Below the pieces are notes generated by a model, which did no database searches, was not told the DNA's origin, and saw only the letters and a list, made by a program, of their open reading frames with translations. The translations under genes and the position numbers were made by a program. Of a stretch of DNA of 64,000 nt, positions 1-9,896 are shown in pieces. The stretch lies in assembly GCA_030248195.1 (NCBI GenBank), contig JASAND010000633.1, forward strand, positions 1 through 64,000, in the 5' to 3' direction. Origin of the DNA: Trissonchulus latispiculum. Its lineage: Eukaryota > Nematoda > Enoplea > Enoplida > Ironidae. Numbering within the stretch: position 1 is the first letter of the stretch; each line of letters opens with the position of its first letter.

Positions 1-267
1 GGGGGGGGGTTCAAAATTTTGTAGGTGTGGATTTTCAGAATTTTGGGGGTGGGGAGATTCAGAATTTTGTAGGTGTGGATTTTCAGAATTTTGGGGGTGG
101 GGAGATTCAGAATTTTGTAGTTGTGGATTTTCAGAATTTTGGGGGTGGGGGGGTTCAAAATTCTGTTCAAAATTCTGCGAATTTGGAGGTAATTCTGAAA
201 AAAGGCGAACTGTTTCTTCGCGAATCCGTTTTAAATATCGAGTAAGCGGGCGAGACGAGTCTGACAT
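1..267 (-). pseudogene. 5' end of gag from a second LTR-element copy (runs off the left edge)
   Basis: The minus strand has an ATG at 267, just downstream of an LTR and primer-binding site. The first residues (MSDSSRPLTRYLKRIREE) match the gag start at 24,391 almost exactly. This is therefore the beginning of gag in another copy of the same retroelement family, whose body lies beyond the window. After about 30 codons the frame enters a 48-bp tandem repeat rich in Pro and Asn. The match to the second copy is at DNA level as well and continues through the LTR. I cannot say whether this copy is intact. Confidence 0.7.
10..165. repeat. 48-bp minisatellite inside gag
   Basis: About three copies of a 48-bp unit built from CAGAATTTTGGGGGTGGGGA and related steps. 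Forty-eight is a multiple of three, so on the minus strand it gives a 16-residue protein repeat without shifting frame. A homologous array sits at about 23,955-24,100. Confidence 0.75.
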
Positions 268-276
268 GCTACTCTC

Positions 277-294
277 CTGAAGGAACGGTCGCCA
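277..294 (-). other. Primer-binding site of the left LTR copy
   Basis: On the minus strand the LTR ends TTTACA, then AC, then TGGCGACCGTTCC. A TGG start two bases after the LTR is typical of a site that pairs with a tRNA 3' CCA end. The site at 24,401-24,418 is nearly identical. Confidence 0.6.
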
Positions 295-296
295 GT

Positions 297-875
297 TGTA
301 AAGGGGTTTGATTTGCCTCAACAAAGAAATGAATTTAATTAAAGAAGAGTTGCTAAGTTCGTGAGTGTGCGCATGTCAATCTCATCCCTAAACTTGCTAT
401 CTCCCTAAACGACTACAGCAGACGCCGGCAATCCAAATTCGGTACCGTGAGTTTACTGGGTTTTTATGACAAAATTATAAATTTGACAGAAGTAGAAAGT
501 ATAAACGTTACAGTCCAAAATAAACAAGCACTTTCATAATAATCCAATACGCAAAACAAAATGCACTTCACAAAAATAAAAGAAAGAGGGAATGACCCAA
601 CACCCAACTTAGGAGGGAGCAAAGTCCCCCAACCGAAGACTTACGGAAAAAGGAATTCCCCAACAACGCAGAGATGAGCCCAAGACGCAGCCGCTCCGTG
701 CGAAAGATTTGAGAAGACTGACTTTTGCACCCAGTTTCAATGGCGGACCAATTTAGCTAAGGAACCGAGGTTCCTACACGAGAGTACAATTTTTCATTTA
801 TCGTTCATAAAGATAACACTGCGTTTTGAGTAATTTTAAATGGAAATCAAAGAGAATATCAGAAAATAGTTCACA
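297..875 (-). repeat. LTR shared by two tandem retroelements
   Basis: A 579-bp block starting TG and ending CA that matches 24,421-25,011 along its length with scattered differences and small indels. Its left side carries a primer-binding site and gag start; its right side carries a polypurine tract. It therefore serves as the 5' LTR of the left-hand element and the 3' LTR of the element described here, the arrangement expected after LTR-LTR recombination. Confidence 0.75.
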
Positions 876-880
876 GATTA

Positions 881-891
881 CCCCCTCTTTT
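881..891 (-). other. Polypurine tract
   Basis: Minus strand reads AAAAGAGGGGG followed by TAATC and then the LTR start TGTGAAC. The same tract abuts the related LTR near 43,499. It marks the plus-strand priming site and fixes the element's orientation. Confidence 0.65.
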
Positions 892-3091
892 GAAACGCGC
901 GCCCTCGCCGCGGCCTCCAGGCAAAATTAGTAGCCATAAAATAAGGGTTAACCTACGTAACTTAGGTACTAGTAGAGGTAAAACGTCGTTTTAGTAAGCA
1001 GAAAGAATTAAAATTGTATCTCACTCGAGCCCCTGGCTTTGCCAAATTTTAGGGGTCTGTTTTCGAGACACGGGTAAAGCTACTGCGGCACGTGCCGGAC
1101 AACACACAACCATTAGAGTACATAGACTCAACACAAAAACATAGAACCCTTCGGCCGCGACGGGAGCGCAGGTTCCAAAAGGGAGAGTAACCCGAAAAAA
1201 TTTTAAAGGGCAAAGGGGAAACTCTGTTTCAAACATCACATTACAATAACACAAATTCAAAGCTAGACATTATGGGAACTAGGCGACTATACAGTAAATA
1301 CTATAAATGACTAAACAAAGAAATAAAATTTTAAACCCCAGCTGTATATGAAGAATATAGTATATATAGATGTGCTCCGGGAGAGGCTACACCGGAGGAA
1401 AATTTATAGAAATTTATGAGAAATTGCGCGAAAAGAACGAAAACAGACGCGCACCCAGTCCAGGGAAGCCTCCCCCGGAGTAAACATATTATGCACGAAT
1501 CTGATTAAATGCCGAAATAAAGCTGCATAGAAATAAAGCACACATAGAAATTTAGCTGCACCGACAAAAAATGGCAAAAGTGGCAGACATAAATGGCAGT
1601 ACAAAATTATGCGTAATAAACTCGCGGTACGGTAAACAGTATTAAAAACAAAAACAAAACAGTTAGAAAAAGAGAGTAATATACGACATGTATAGGACGG
1701 ACAAGCCGAACTAGAGGGCACCCGAATAGAAAAATCTCGAAAGAAGTAGAAAGTTTTTCAAAGGCCAATAAAATTTGAAAAGGTGATAATCAAACGAAAC
1801 CCCATGAAGTATAAACTCAAATCAATTCTCCCCCCCCCAACCGGTTAAAGCTAACAGACAAAATAAAGCATAGAAATGGAATGAAAAAACACAACACGAT
1901 TAGAAAAAATGGGAAAGGGGGAGGGGGAGCGGACGAGTAGGGGGAACCGGAATGCACAACTATCACACAATACAGACTGATATAATAAAAGTTATCGAAG
2001 TTTGAAGATAATAGGCCAGGGAGGCCGCCACGAACCATGCCGTCGGGGCGAGACCCCACAGCCACCATCGGACCAACCTCCGGAAGGGGATCGGGCGCCC
2101 CACGGCGCAAGCTGCTCCAGCCCCAAGCCAATCACCAGCCAACCGACTAACCAGGCCCTCCATCACCAATAACCGGGCCAACCCGTACCTCCGGGTCCTT
2201 TTCCAACCACGGAATCCTCCGGGTCCTAACATAAGCATAAGGGACATAAAAATTTCACACAACATATATATAGTAGCAGAAATGGGAACTCGCCGCCAAA
2301 AGGGGACTGGGGGGGAGGGAAGGGGAAGTATGTTATAGTAAACAAAGACAAACAAAAAAGGAGTAAATACGGCATAATATATGGGATTAACATACGGCGC
2401 AGAGGCCTACAGTAGAAAAAATAGCATCATAATATAAGGCACAATGGCCACAGTCACAAATATAAGGCACAGAGGCCATACAGTACAACATAAGGGGCCC
2501 GATTAATTTAAGGAAGAGAGGGCGCGAGCCTACGGCTACTGCAGCCTGGAGAGTATCCAGACAAACAGCGACCGCAGACTGCGCCGAAATCAAGGAAAGC
2601 GAAAAAGATAAACTACGGAATCTAAGATGCCGGTCCGTGGTTGACCGCCCACCCTTGCCCGGCCAGAAGCCAGACACAGGCGACGAGCAACCACGGACCC
2701 GCCGAGATACGGGACGGTAGAACAACCCCAGTACTATTGCAAATAAAAAGTTAAAAATAAAATTTTGATAAAATAGAGTAAGTAGTCATATACGGGATAA
2801 AAAAATAAAAGATGTGTAAGAATTCGCAAAATTTAAATCGCTTTGAAAAGAAGACGCCACTTTTTATTGAAACGTTGAAAACATGAGAATTCAAGTAAGA
2901 GGATACTTTTATCAAAAGCAAGGAAATCGTCTTCAAAAGAAATAATCAAATTTGTTTCAGAAGAATAAATGTTAAACCACACATAAACATAGAGGACAAA
3001 TCCCCCCAATACAGAAATCAATACATAGCAACAATACCCCCCACGTACGGGCCACGCAACTATCCCACCCCACCACATACACAGAAAACAA
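892..3091. other. 3' non-coding region of the retroelement
   Basis: About 2.2 kb, A-rich on the plus strand, between the last gene and the polypurine tract. Short open stretches exist but have no recognisable motifs or shared frame. The part nearest the LTR (about 890-1,000) is alignable with 43,495-43,620, including a shared stretch around CTTAGGTACTAGTA. I see no gene. Confidence 0.55.
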
Positions 3092-3751
3092 TTACACAGG
3101 TGCAGGTACTCTCATAGCCTCCCGGAGGTGTTGCTCAGCCTCGCGGACTGCCAGCTCATGAGGGAGCTGTGGGAAAAGTTCCCGCCGGACGATCATGCAG
3201 ATTTTACCCATCCAATTCTGCCCTTTAGGGTTTTCGGCAGTAAGGACTTCACGGCGGCGGGCCGGTGGCATAGCCTGAAGTTCCAAGGCATCGTAGCCAC
3301 AACTCCAGTAGGAGTCACCAGGCACCGCTTCAATCAAATAGGCCACGCCGGTGTCGTGCAACCAACGGCGAAACTGAGGGCAAGAGGCCGCCTTGGCCCG
3401 GATGACATCAAGCATTATGAGTGCTCGGATCAAGGAACCCGGACCCGTTTTTGCGTGCCACATTTGACGCAAGGCGGATTCTCTCGGAATCCATTTGGCC
3501 ATAAATTCCTCAGCCAAATATTTGGCTTGGAAGGGGCACTCCATGGAGGCCACGACCCGGGCGGGTCCCTTAAGGCCAAAGAAGTCCTCGAACTTGCGCC
3601 AATGGTACAGCTGTTCAGAAGTACCAAATTCGTCCTCACCCCACTGAATGTAGACGGGGTCCTGTGAATTAGACAGAGGATCAGGTTGAACGATCCACAT
3701 ATTGGAGGCCATAGCACCAGGGCCTTTGAACCAGATAACCTGGCGGTTCAT
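3092..3751 (-). CDS. NADAR (YbiA-like) domain protein inside the retroelement
   Basis: A 219-codon frame with its own ATG. What I see: TSEQLYHWRKF with Glu46 in the family's conserved early motif, MAKW around 84-87, TGVAYLIEAVPGDSYW with Glu141, Asp146 and Trp149, Gly152, and NWMGKICMIVRREL with Asn179, Gly182 and Arg189. The order and spacing fit NADAR. Known family members include bacterial YbiA and enzymes that remove ADP-ribose from guanine in DNA. The frame lies directly downstream of a TGA at 3,785, in the same frame as the upstream accessory ORF, so it may once have been the C-terminal domain of a larger protein. Length suits a stand-alone NADAR. Catalytic competence is inferred only. 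An anti-host-defence role is speculation. Confidence 0.75.
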   Translation of the reverse strand: MNRQVIWFKGPGAMASNMWIVQPDPLSNSQDPVYIQWGEDEFGTSEQLYHWRKFEDFFGLKGPARVVASMECPFQAKYLAEEFMAKWIPRESALRQMWHAKTGPGSLIRALIMLDVIRAKAASCPQFRRWLHDTGVAYLIEAVPGDSYWSCGYDALELQAMPPARRREVLTAENPKGQNWMGKICMIVRRELFPQLPHELAVREAEQHLREAMRVPAPV

Positions 3752-3784
3752 CGCAGCTTTATGAGCCTGATTATGCGAATGGGC

Positions 3785-4969
3785 TCAAACTTTGTTGACC
3801 GTGTCCTCCGCCAGAGTAGCAAGGTCTTTGGTGATCTTAACGATAAATTTAACATATTTAGAGGGCGGACCGCGAGCCGTGAGATACAAAGGATAGATGT
3901 TGATGAACGGAAAGATTTTAGCCGCTGCAGAAGCCGTGGCAGCCCACAGATTGCCAGCCTGCCCTACCAGTCGGAAAGAGTCAAATTCTAACACACCCCG
4001 ACGGTAGATCGGAGGAAAGTCCAGGTGAACTGTCCAACGATAGCGGTCCAAAGTTGGATAGGGAGAGCCATCTGAAGTGACGAACTTGTGCTCCGTAGGG
4101 GTGCAATGCACCTCGGCCCCCGGAAAAAGATTTTTGATGCGCTGTAAAAAGTTGTCATAGACATTATCCGTCACTGCGAAAGGAATTTCATTGCGACGAA
4201 AAACATCATCCCAGAAATTGTAGATGGCAATAAAATATGGGTTCAAGGAGGACCCGTCGATCTTGGACTGGAGGTCCGGGAGATGAGCTATCTGCCAGTA
4301 AGGCTCCGAGTGAATCCGAAAGGGAACCATGTTCGGGTAATGGTGGATCAAATAATGAACACCTGGCCAAAAGGCCTCATCGACCTTCTGAGGCCCCGTG
4401 TACGGCTGAGTGCCACACGGCAGCTGCGTGTCCGAATCAGCAAAGTTGGGAGGGCATTCATTGAACTTTTCCAAACCCGGAGGAATTTTGGCCAAGCCAC
4501 GTTCACGGATGATCTTAGTAGCCTTATACGGACCTGCCAAGGGTGCAACAATATACTGCGGACGCTGATCAACGAGAACTGTAGGAACTGCCCCAGATAA
4601 AAGAGAGCCCGCCACCAGGCCTGTCAAATCCAAAACCAATTTCGGTGGAAACAGAAAAAGAGATTCAGGCCAAACAACTTGTCTGTCCAGCGGAAGACCC
4701 TCAAATGGTGAAACCGCATATGGAGAAACCTGCAGAGGCGGAGGCTGTGGAGGCGGTACATGCAGCTGAACCACCGGCTCCTCCTGCATAGTAATATCCA
4801 AAACCGCAGGAATATCTGGGCGATGGGATGGCCCAGGTTGATCCAAGACGCCCACGACCTGCACCACCGGAGCGGACGGGAGCTCGGAACCGGGGGTAGA
4901 CCGCAGAGGGCCCAAACCCGGAGCCGCAGCGTCCGACCCACCAGATAGCCCAGACAGATTCAAATTCAA
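3785..4969 (-). pseudogene. Accessory reading frame, segment 4 (unknown)
   Basis: About 394 codons between a TAG at 4,970 and a TGA at 3,785, in the same frame as segments 2 and 3 upstream and the NADAR frame downstream. The N-terminal 110 residues are Pro-rich. The rest looks globular, with aromatic stretches such as FWPGVHYLIHHYP and YNFWDDVFRRNEIPF. I recognise no family. No ATG follows the TAG closely, so it is best read as a continuation of the preceding segment, separated by a nonsense mutation or by readthrough. Confidence 0.5.
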
Positions 4970-5728
4970 CTAAGAGGACAGGCCTCCGGCCGACGTATCC
5001 AGTAAGGGGTTAACCGGGGGTTTGGGATAAAAGATTTTGAATAAATTTGGCATGTGAGCATTATCAATTTGAAGAACAGCATGAATGAAAACCAAAGGTT
5101 TCCAGGGAGGTGGTATTCCCAATTTGTTAAAAATTTGGAGTTGAGTCAACCCATACTGTTCTAAGGCAAAAAGCTGTTGCGGCGTACCAATATTTGGTAA
5201 AAGCTGAAAAAATGAATCTTGGGCAAGGCGACGAAGAACGTCGTCAAGCCCGGAAACTGCAATAGACATATCCAAAGCCGGAGAAAGGCCAATTGGAGGA
5301 GGGCGGTGGGGAGTAGAGAAACGTAAGGGTGGAAGAGGAGTAGAAACGGGCGGAAGGGGGGGAGTCAACCCCTCCTGTCGGAGCCAGAGACCCGGAGCCT
5401 GAGCTGTAGACACAGGAAGTAGTGGGGGCTGGACCACCGGAGCCATCCGCACCAAAGTTTGAGAAACAGGAGCCTGCTGCGGAGGAAGCTTCGCTCTAAC
5501 CGGAGTAGAACTCGGAAGAGAAGTCGTCAAAGGTGGCGCAGGAGTAGGAAACAAACTAGAGGTCGTGACCCCAGGAGTACCGGGACTACGATCGACATAA
5601 TAGCCACCACCCGGAAGGAGATTAAAATCCAAGGTAGACGACTCAGACTGTCCAGAGACATGTGGCGGACAGTGAGTGAGCGATTCTTGGCTGCTAGATG
5701 CACTCATGCCTGAAGTCGATGGAACAGG
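4970..5728 (-). pseudogene. Accessory reading frame, segment 3 (Pro/Ser-rich linker)
   Basis: About 245 codons from the ATG at 5,707 to a TAG at 4,970. The first 150 residues are low-complexity Pro, Ser and Thr. The C-terminal part (DVLRRLAQDSFFQLLPN onward) is more ordered, with predicted helices. It is in frame with segments on both sides. It resembles a disordered linker in a polyprotein; I recognise no domain. Confidence 0.45.
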
Positions 5729-6736
5729 CTACGCAATAGAAACCTCCCCTGTGGAAGTCTGAACCACAGTTTTGCGAAGTTTGGTGGTCTTGACCGGAAT
5801 AGATACTGAAGCCGGCGGTAGCAGGATCGGAGCAGGCTGCTCCGGGAGCGGCGAAGCAGCAGTAGTAGCCGACGCAACAGAAACAGCGGCAGCAGCCGAA
5901 GCAACAGAAGCAGCGGCCGAAGCAGCAGTCCGGGCGGCCATCCGCTCATAATATTTGCGTGAAGCTTCAGCAGCCTCCGGAGCCGTAGGTTTTTTAGGCG
6001 TATCTGCATACATGCCCAGTAGGTCATCCATGTGTAGGGTGAGACCGGAGCGCGTAGGAACGGAGCGATTCCTGAAGTGAGGAGACCGCCCAGAACCGAC
6101 CGCACCCGCACCCGACCGCGGAGGTGACCTAGATCGAGCGCGCGGACGTTCGTCAATTAACAGACGCCCAACAGACGTGTCCATAGATAAAGGCGGAGAA
6201 TGAGGAGGGGTTCCCGGAGGAATAGTCGGAAAACTTGCCAAATTCAGCTGATTTGGCTGATGATCTACCGGTAGTTCCTCCGGAATCTCACCCTCCTCGA
6301 CCGTCCGGTAATCCTGCTCCTCCTGCTGTGCCTCCTTGGCACGCTTCGCAGCTCCCGGAACCTTTTCCGCCTTAGAACCTACCACAGGCGGGTTCACCCG
6401 GAGAGGGGCAGAGACAAAAATTTCTAAATCCCGGACTTCAACCCCAGGAATCCGAGGATTCTGTGCAGTAGGGACCGTAAGATCCGGGCGAAGGTGTGCC
6501 GAGATTTTGTCACCCTTACTTCTACCCTTATTAGGCTCAAACTTGAGAAAGAGCATCTGTGTAGGGTCGAAAGGAGGATCCGTAACCGGAACAGGTCTAG
6601 AATCGCCGACAGCCAGGCTTGACAGTTCACGTAGCGCCTTTGGCAGACCTTTCTGACCATAGGCTCGGGTTTTCCTAAGCACCAAAAAATCCTGTTCAAG
6701 AAGAGGGGAATAAAGGCACAACATGTGGACAGACAT
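5729..6736 (-). pseudogene. Accessory reading frame, segment 2 (Ala- and Arg/Ser-rich)
   Basis: About 335 codons ending at a TAG (5,729-5,731). It contains an RARSRSPPRSG-type basic stretch, a short acidic patch and an Ala/Val-rich run near residues 268-295. Its first codons overlap the previous segment at an ATA triplet run near 6,736-6,745, where the frame changes by one. The same sense continues across that point, so I infer one original protein with a frameshift. Function unknown. Confidence 0.45.
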
Positions 6737-6739
6737 ATT

Positions 6740-7995
6740 ATTATGTCATATCCGTATTCGAGGACAGCTTCTTCCTGTAAAGGGGTGACAGAATTATCAG
6801 AAAGATAGGCACGACGAATTTTGTCCGGAGGATACTGCAAAAGGGTCTCTTGAAACCACTTAAAAGGCCGGTCCAACCGTGTGCCAGGAGACGGCGGTTT
6901 CGTCAGAAACGAAGAAATGCCCTTTGAGGGATCACCCTTAGTGTTCCAAATGTGAGGGCCTTTTCGATGAAAAGGACCCCGCTGGCGAAGACCTGAGGAT
7001 AGAGGGCGTTCCGCAATATAGTCGGCAAGGTGATTCAGATCAACGATGGAATTTCTGGCATCAATGCCTAGGGTCGTATAGAGAATCCGAACCGTATCCA
7101 CGGCACCCACTGCAAAAATTGGAAAAGGCGTATTATACAGAATGGGCTGTAGCCCATATCTGATGAGAGACCAGGAGGGAGTATCCATGTAGATTCGAGG
7201 AATCAAAAACATAAAAACCTTAAAATTTGGATCATGCGTACATTGACGAGGAGCATGATGACAGAGCGGATCAATTTCAGTGTAAAATTTAAGCGGATGT
7301 TCCGGAACTGCAAACAACAAGACGGAAAGGGCTGACCCAGTCGAGGATTCCGGAAAAGAGCCTTGATGTTTTACATAAGAAAGAGTCAAAAAACGAGCCT
7401 TATCTGCCTTTTCATAGATCTTCTGAACTTTAGCGTAGAGCTGTTGGAGACTGGTGACTACAGTAATAGTGTCACGGGAATCTCGAGGTTTCAGACTACT
7501 CGGCTCCCTTGCCCATTTCTGCACAGAATCCTCCCAATTTCGGAGTTCCTGGGATTCAATGAAAGCCGGAATTGTCACAGGATGAATGTCCCTATGCTTT
7601 AGAATTTCCTCCAGATCGTCCCTGGTGAGGGGAGGATTTGTGTTAGTCTTAGGCTCATTCGAGGACCCAGCTGCTGCCTCTGCTGCGCGACGCAGGACAG
7701 GATCCGCCACTGAACCAGACGAAGAACCATTATCCGCACAACGGCGCAGATGCTGGGTCTTCGACAGGTTAGGTGGAAACGCCTGCGCCAGATTGAGAGT
7801 AGCGTCACTGGCAGCCCGACCCCACGTAGAGCACCCCGGGGAAGCCGAGACTGACGCCTGAGCCCCATCTGGTTCGGTGTCGAGATAAATTTCTACTGTG
7901 GAGGGCTGATCGTCCTCCTCCTGAGCCAATTCGGCCTGCTGAGCATCACCTCCGGGAGCTCTAGACTCCTCCGACTGATCTGATTCCCGCTGCAT
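6740..7995 (-). pseudogene. Accessory reading frame, segment 1 (N-terminal, unknown)
   Basis: Opens at ATG 7,995 with a Gln/Glu-rich, probably disordered first 110 residues, followed by about 300 residues that look folded (for example RDIHPVTIPAFIESQELRNW and RPFKWFQETLLQYPPDKIRR). No gag, protease, RT, RNase H or integrase motif is visible. In this frame the sequence after about 6,736 becomes unlike the rest, consistent with a frameshift into segment 2. With segments 2-4 and NADAR it spans 4.9 kb, which could be a single accessory polyprotein of about 1,600 residues, now broken. Confidence 0.5.
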
Positions 7996-8349
7996 TTCCC
8001 AAAATTTCAGAAAATTTTAAAATACACACAAAATTATCAAAATTTTTGCACAGCGAAAAGAAAATAGAATTCACATAAACGCCCACAATGCAAAACAAAA
8101 CTAAACTACAGACATAAAAACAAATACCACAATTCTCACAGGTGGAATGACATGGGCCCGTAGGAACACAACCAGATTTAACCTAAACGCAAAACAAAAA
8201 TGCATTAGTAACATATATACATGCAGAAAAACAAAATTAGCAAAATTTATACGAAAAATCAATTCGAAAGCCGAAATTTCAACATCCAGTGTTCCTCCGG
8301 TACTGGCTCACCAGGACCGAGGGCGCAGGCACTGGTTACTGATATCCCA

Positions 8350-9048
8350 TCACCAATAAGAAGTGTCCGACCCGAAGGCTGGGTGTAGCGGACGAGGGTT
8401 TCCTGGTACTCCAAATCTGGTGTTAGTGGTGACTCCTGAACCATGATACATCATGGTAAATTCTCCACGGTGAAAGACACGCGGAGCCTGTTGACCACAG
8501 GTTGGACAATTGTCTATTCGAGCAAATTCTGGAGAAATAGGCCTGGAAATATACCCCTGTGGGGTTTGATGCAAGGCAATTATATTTGGGACTCCGGGAG
8601 GTGGCCGTGTGGGCGGCGGTCGTGGCATAACGGGACGAGGCACCAAATAAGGATGCACGCGCCCAACAGGTATTGGGTACCTGACCACAATATGAACCGA
8701 AGTCCCTTGAGGAGGCGCACCCGGACGGACCACTCGCGGAGCAAAGGGCGGCGAAAAATTTTGCATGAAATGTCTTGGAGGGGTAAAGTCCCCGATTGGT
8801 TGTCTCGGTCGAATAGGGATAGGATAGGAATGTTCCTGGAAAAAATTAGGGCGAACATGTGGTGCCCTCTGGAGAATTGGCAAATTTGGCAAGGAAGAAG
8901 ACGCCGAAATCGTGGTAGTGACCACCGGAGCAAAATTTCTTTCTACTGGAAGAGCAGGCGGAGAATTTTGATTTACAACTTCAATAGAAGAATCATGGTC
9001 CGAGACCACCTCAATCGCTCGAGAGACAGATGGAGACTGATCTGACAT
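8350..9048 (-). CDS. CxxC protein, copy 2 (related to copy at 9,336)
   Basis: A 232-codon frame with an ATG at 9,048, preceded about 80 bases upstream on the minus strand by a pyrimidine tract and AG that could be a splice acceptor. The first 165 residues are Pro-rich. The C-terminus has CPTCGQQAPRVFHRGEF and then SDTSYW. The upstream neighbour has the same order: CSQCGQPAARSYQRGD and then SDVSFW. The stop TGA at 8,350 falls where the neighbour has Arg, and the codons beyond still match (WD....CLRP), so it is probably a recent nonsense change. CxxC may bind metal; the role is unknown. Confidence 0.55.
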   Translation of the reverse strand: MSDQSPSVSRAIEVVSDHDSSIEVVNQNSPPALPVERNFAPVVTTTISASSSLPNLPILQRAPHVRPNFFQEHSYPIPIRPRQPIGDFTPPRHFMQNFSPPFAPRVVRPGAPPQGTSVHIVVRYPIPVGRVHPYLVPRPVMPRPPPTRPPPGVPNIIALHQTPQGYISRPISPEFARIDNCPTCGQQAPRVFHRGEFTMMYHGSGVTTNTRFGVPGNPRPLHPAFGSDTSYW

Positions 9049-9335
9049 TTGAAATAATTCCTTGAAAACGTACAGACCGACGGCACTGCTGGGCTCACCA
9101 GAGGAACACTGGAAGGCAATTTGGATTACCTAAACAAAATATAAATTCAGTAAAATTTCATGGAATCTCAGGAAAACATGTTAAACCTTTTCAAATAAAT
9201 TTTTTAGAAATAAGCCCCTGATCATGCGAAATAAACAAATAATACAAATCAATTAGTATAAAAACACAACTTAAGAAAACAATGCGTACGTACTACACAT
9301 AACAAAAACTACAAAACCAAAATTATCTTAACCCT

Positions 9336-9896
9336 TTAGGAGATAGGGTTTTGAGGACGGAGACATCTATCAACAGGGTCCCACCGCCAAAACGAGACAT
9401 CCGAAACTATGGCTTCAGCCAAAATACGAGAGTTTTCTGATGGGTTCGAATACGGTGACCCGGTGAAAGTTTCATCGAGAAAACCAGGGGGGGTTGACAT
9501 GAAAATATCCCCTCTTTGATACGAACGTGCTGCCGGTTGCCCACACTGAGAACAAATACCCGGACGAGCATAACGCGGAGAATCTGCTACTAACCGGTGG
9601 CCCCACGGTAATTGAAACAGAGTAACAGTGCAAGCATTTACGGAGCCTCCCGGTGGTAACAGTGCAGGGAAACGAATAGTGTTAGGAGCAGAGGGTGCAC
9701 CAGCCCGGGGAGCAAGCGGAGGAGGAGCAAGGGGAACCGAAACCGAGGGAACGTAAGTTTGAACTTCTCTTGAAAGTAAGAAAGGATGAAAATTTGATGG
9801 TAAAGAATAACGCGTAGGGGACCTCCTAGCCCCGGTAGGACAACGAGGTTGCACATGCCCATCTTGAAAAAATATTCGAATCCATGTTTTCTTCAT
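9336..9896 (-). CDS. CxxC protein, copy 1
   Basis: Chosen start is the ATG at 9,896, giving about 186 residues; the frame is open further upstream but without an ATG. The start overlaps the 3' end of the protease frame (ends 9,826) in another frame. It has a Pro/Ala-rich N-terminal half, then CSQCGQPAARSYQRGD, a Ser/Pro stretch, SDVSFWRWD and CLRPQNPIS at the end. The tandem copy at 8,350 shares this layout, so one arose by duplication within the element. The single CxxC pair could make half of a zinc site. Function unknown. Confidence 0.55.
   Translation of the reverse strand: MKKTWIRIFFQDGHVQPRCPTGARRSPTRYSLPSNFHPFLLSREVQTYVPSVSVPLAPPPLAPRAGAPSAPNTIRFPALLPPGGSVNACTVTLFQLPWGHRLVADSPRYARPGICSQCGQPAARSYQRGDIFMSTPPGFLDETFTGSPYSNPSENSRILAEAIVSDVSFWRWDPVDRCLRPQNPIS

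Noticed and set aside
3128..3667. 179-codon plus-strand ORF opposite the NADAR gene
   Set aside because: Antisense shadow: the minus strand carries the NADAR motifs, while this frame has no family features.
8443..9045. 200-codon plus-strand ORF, Arg/Trp-rich
   Set aside because: Antisense of the Pro-rich CxxC gene; its composition is what complement of Pro codons gives.
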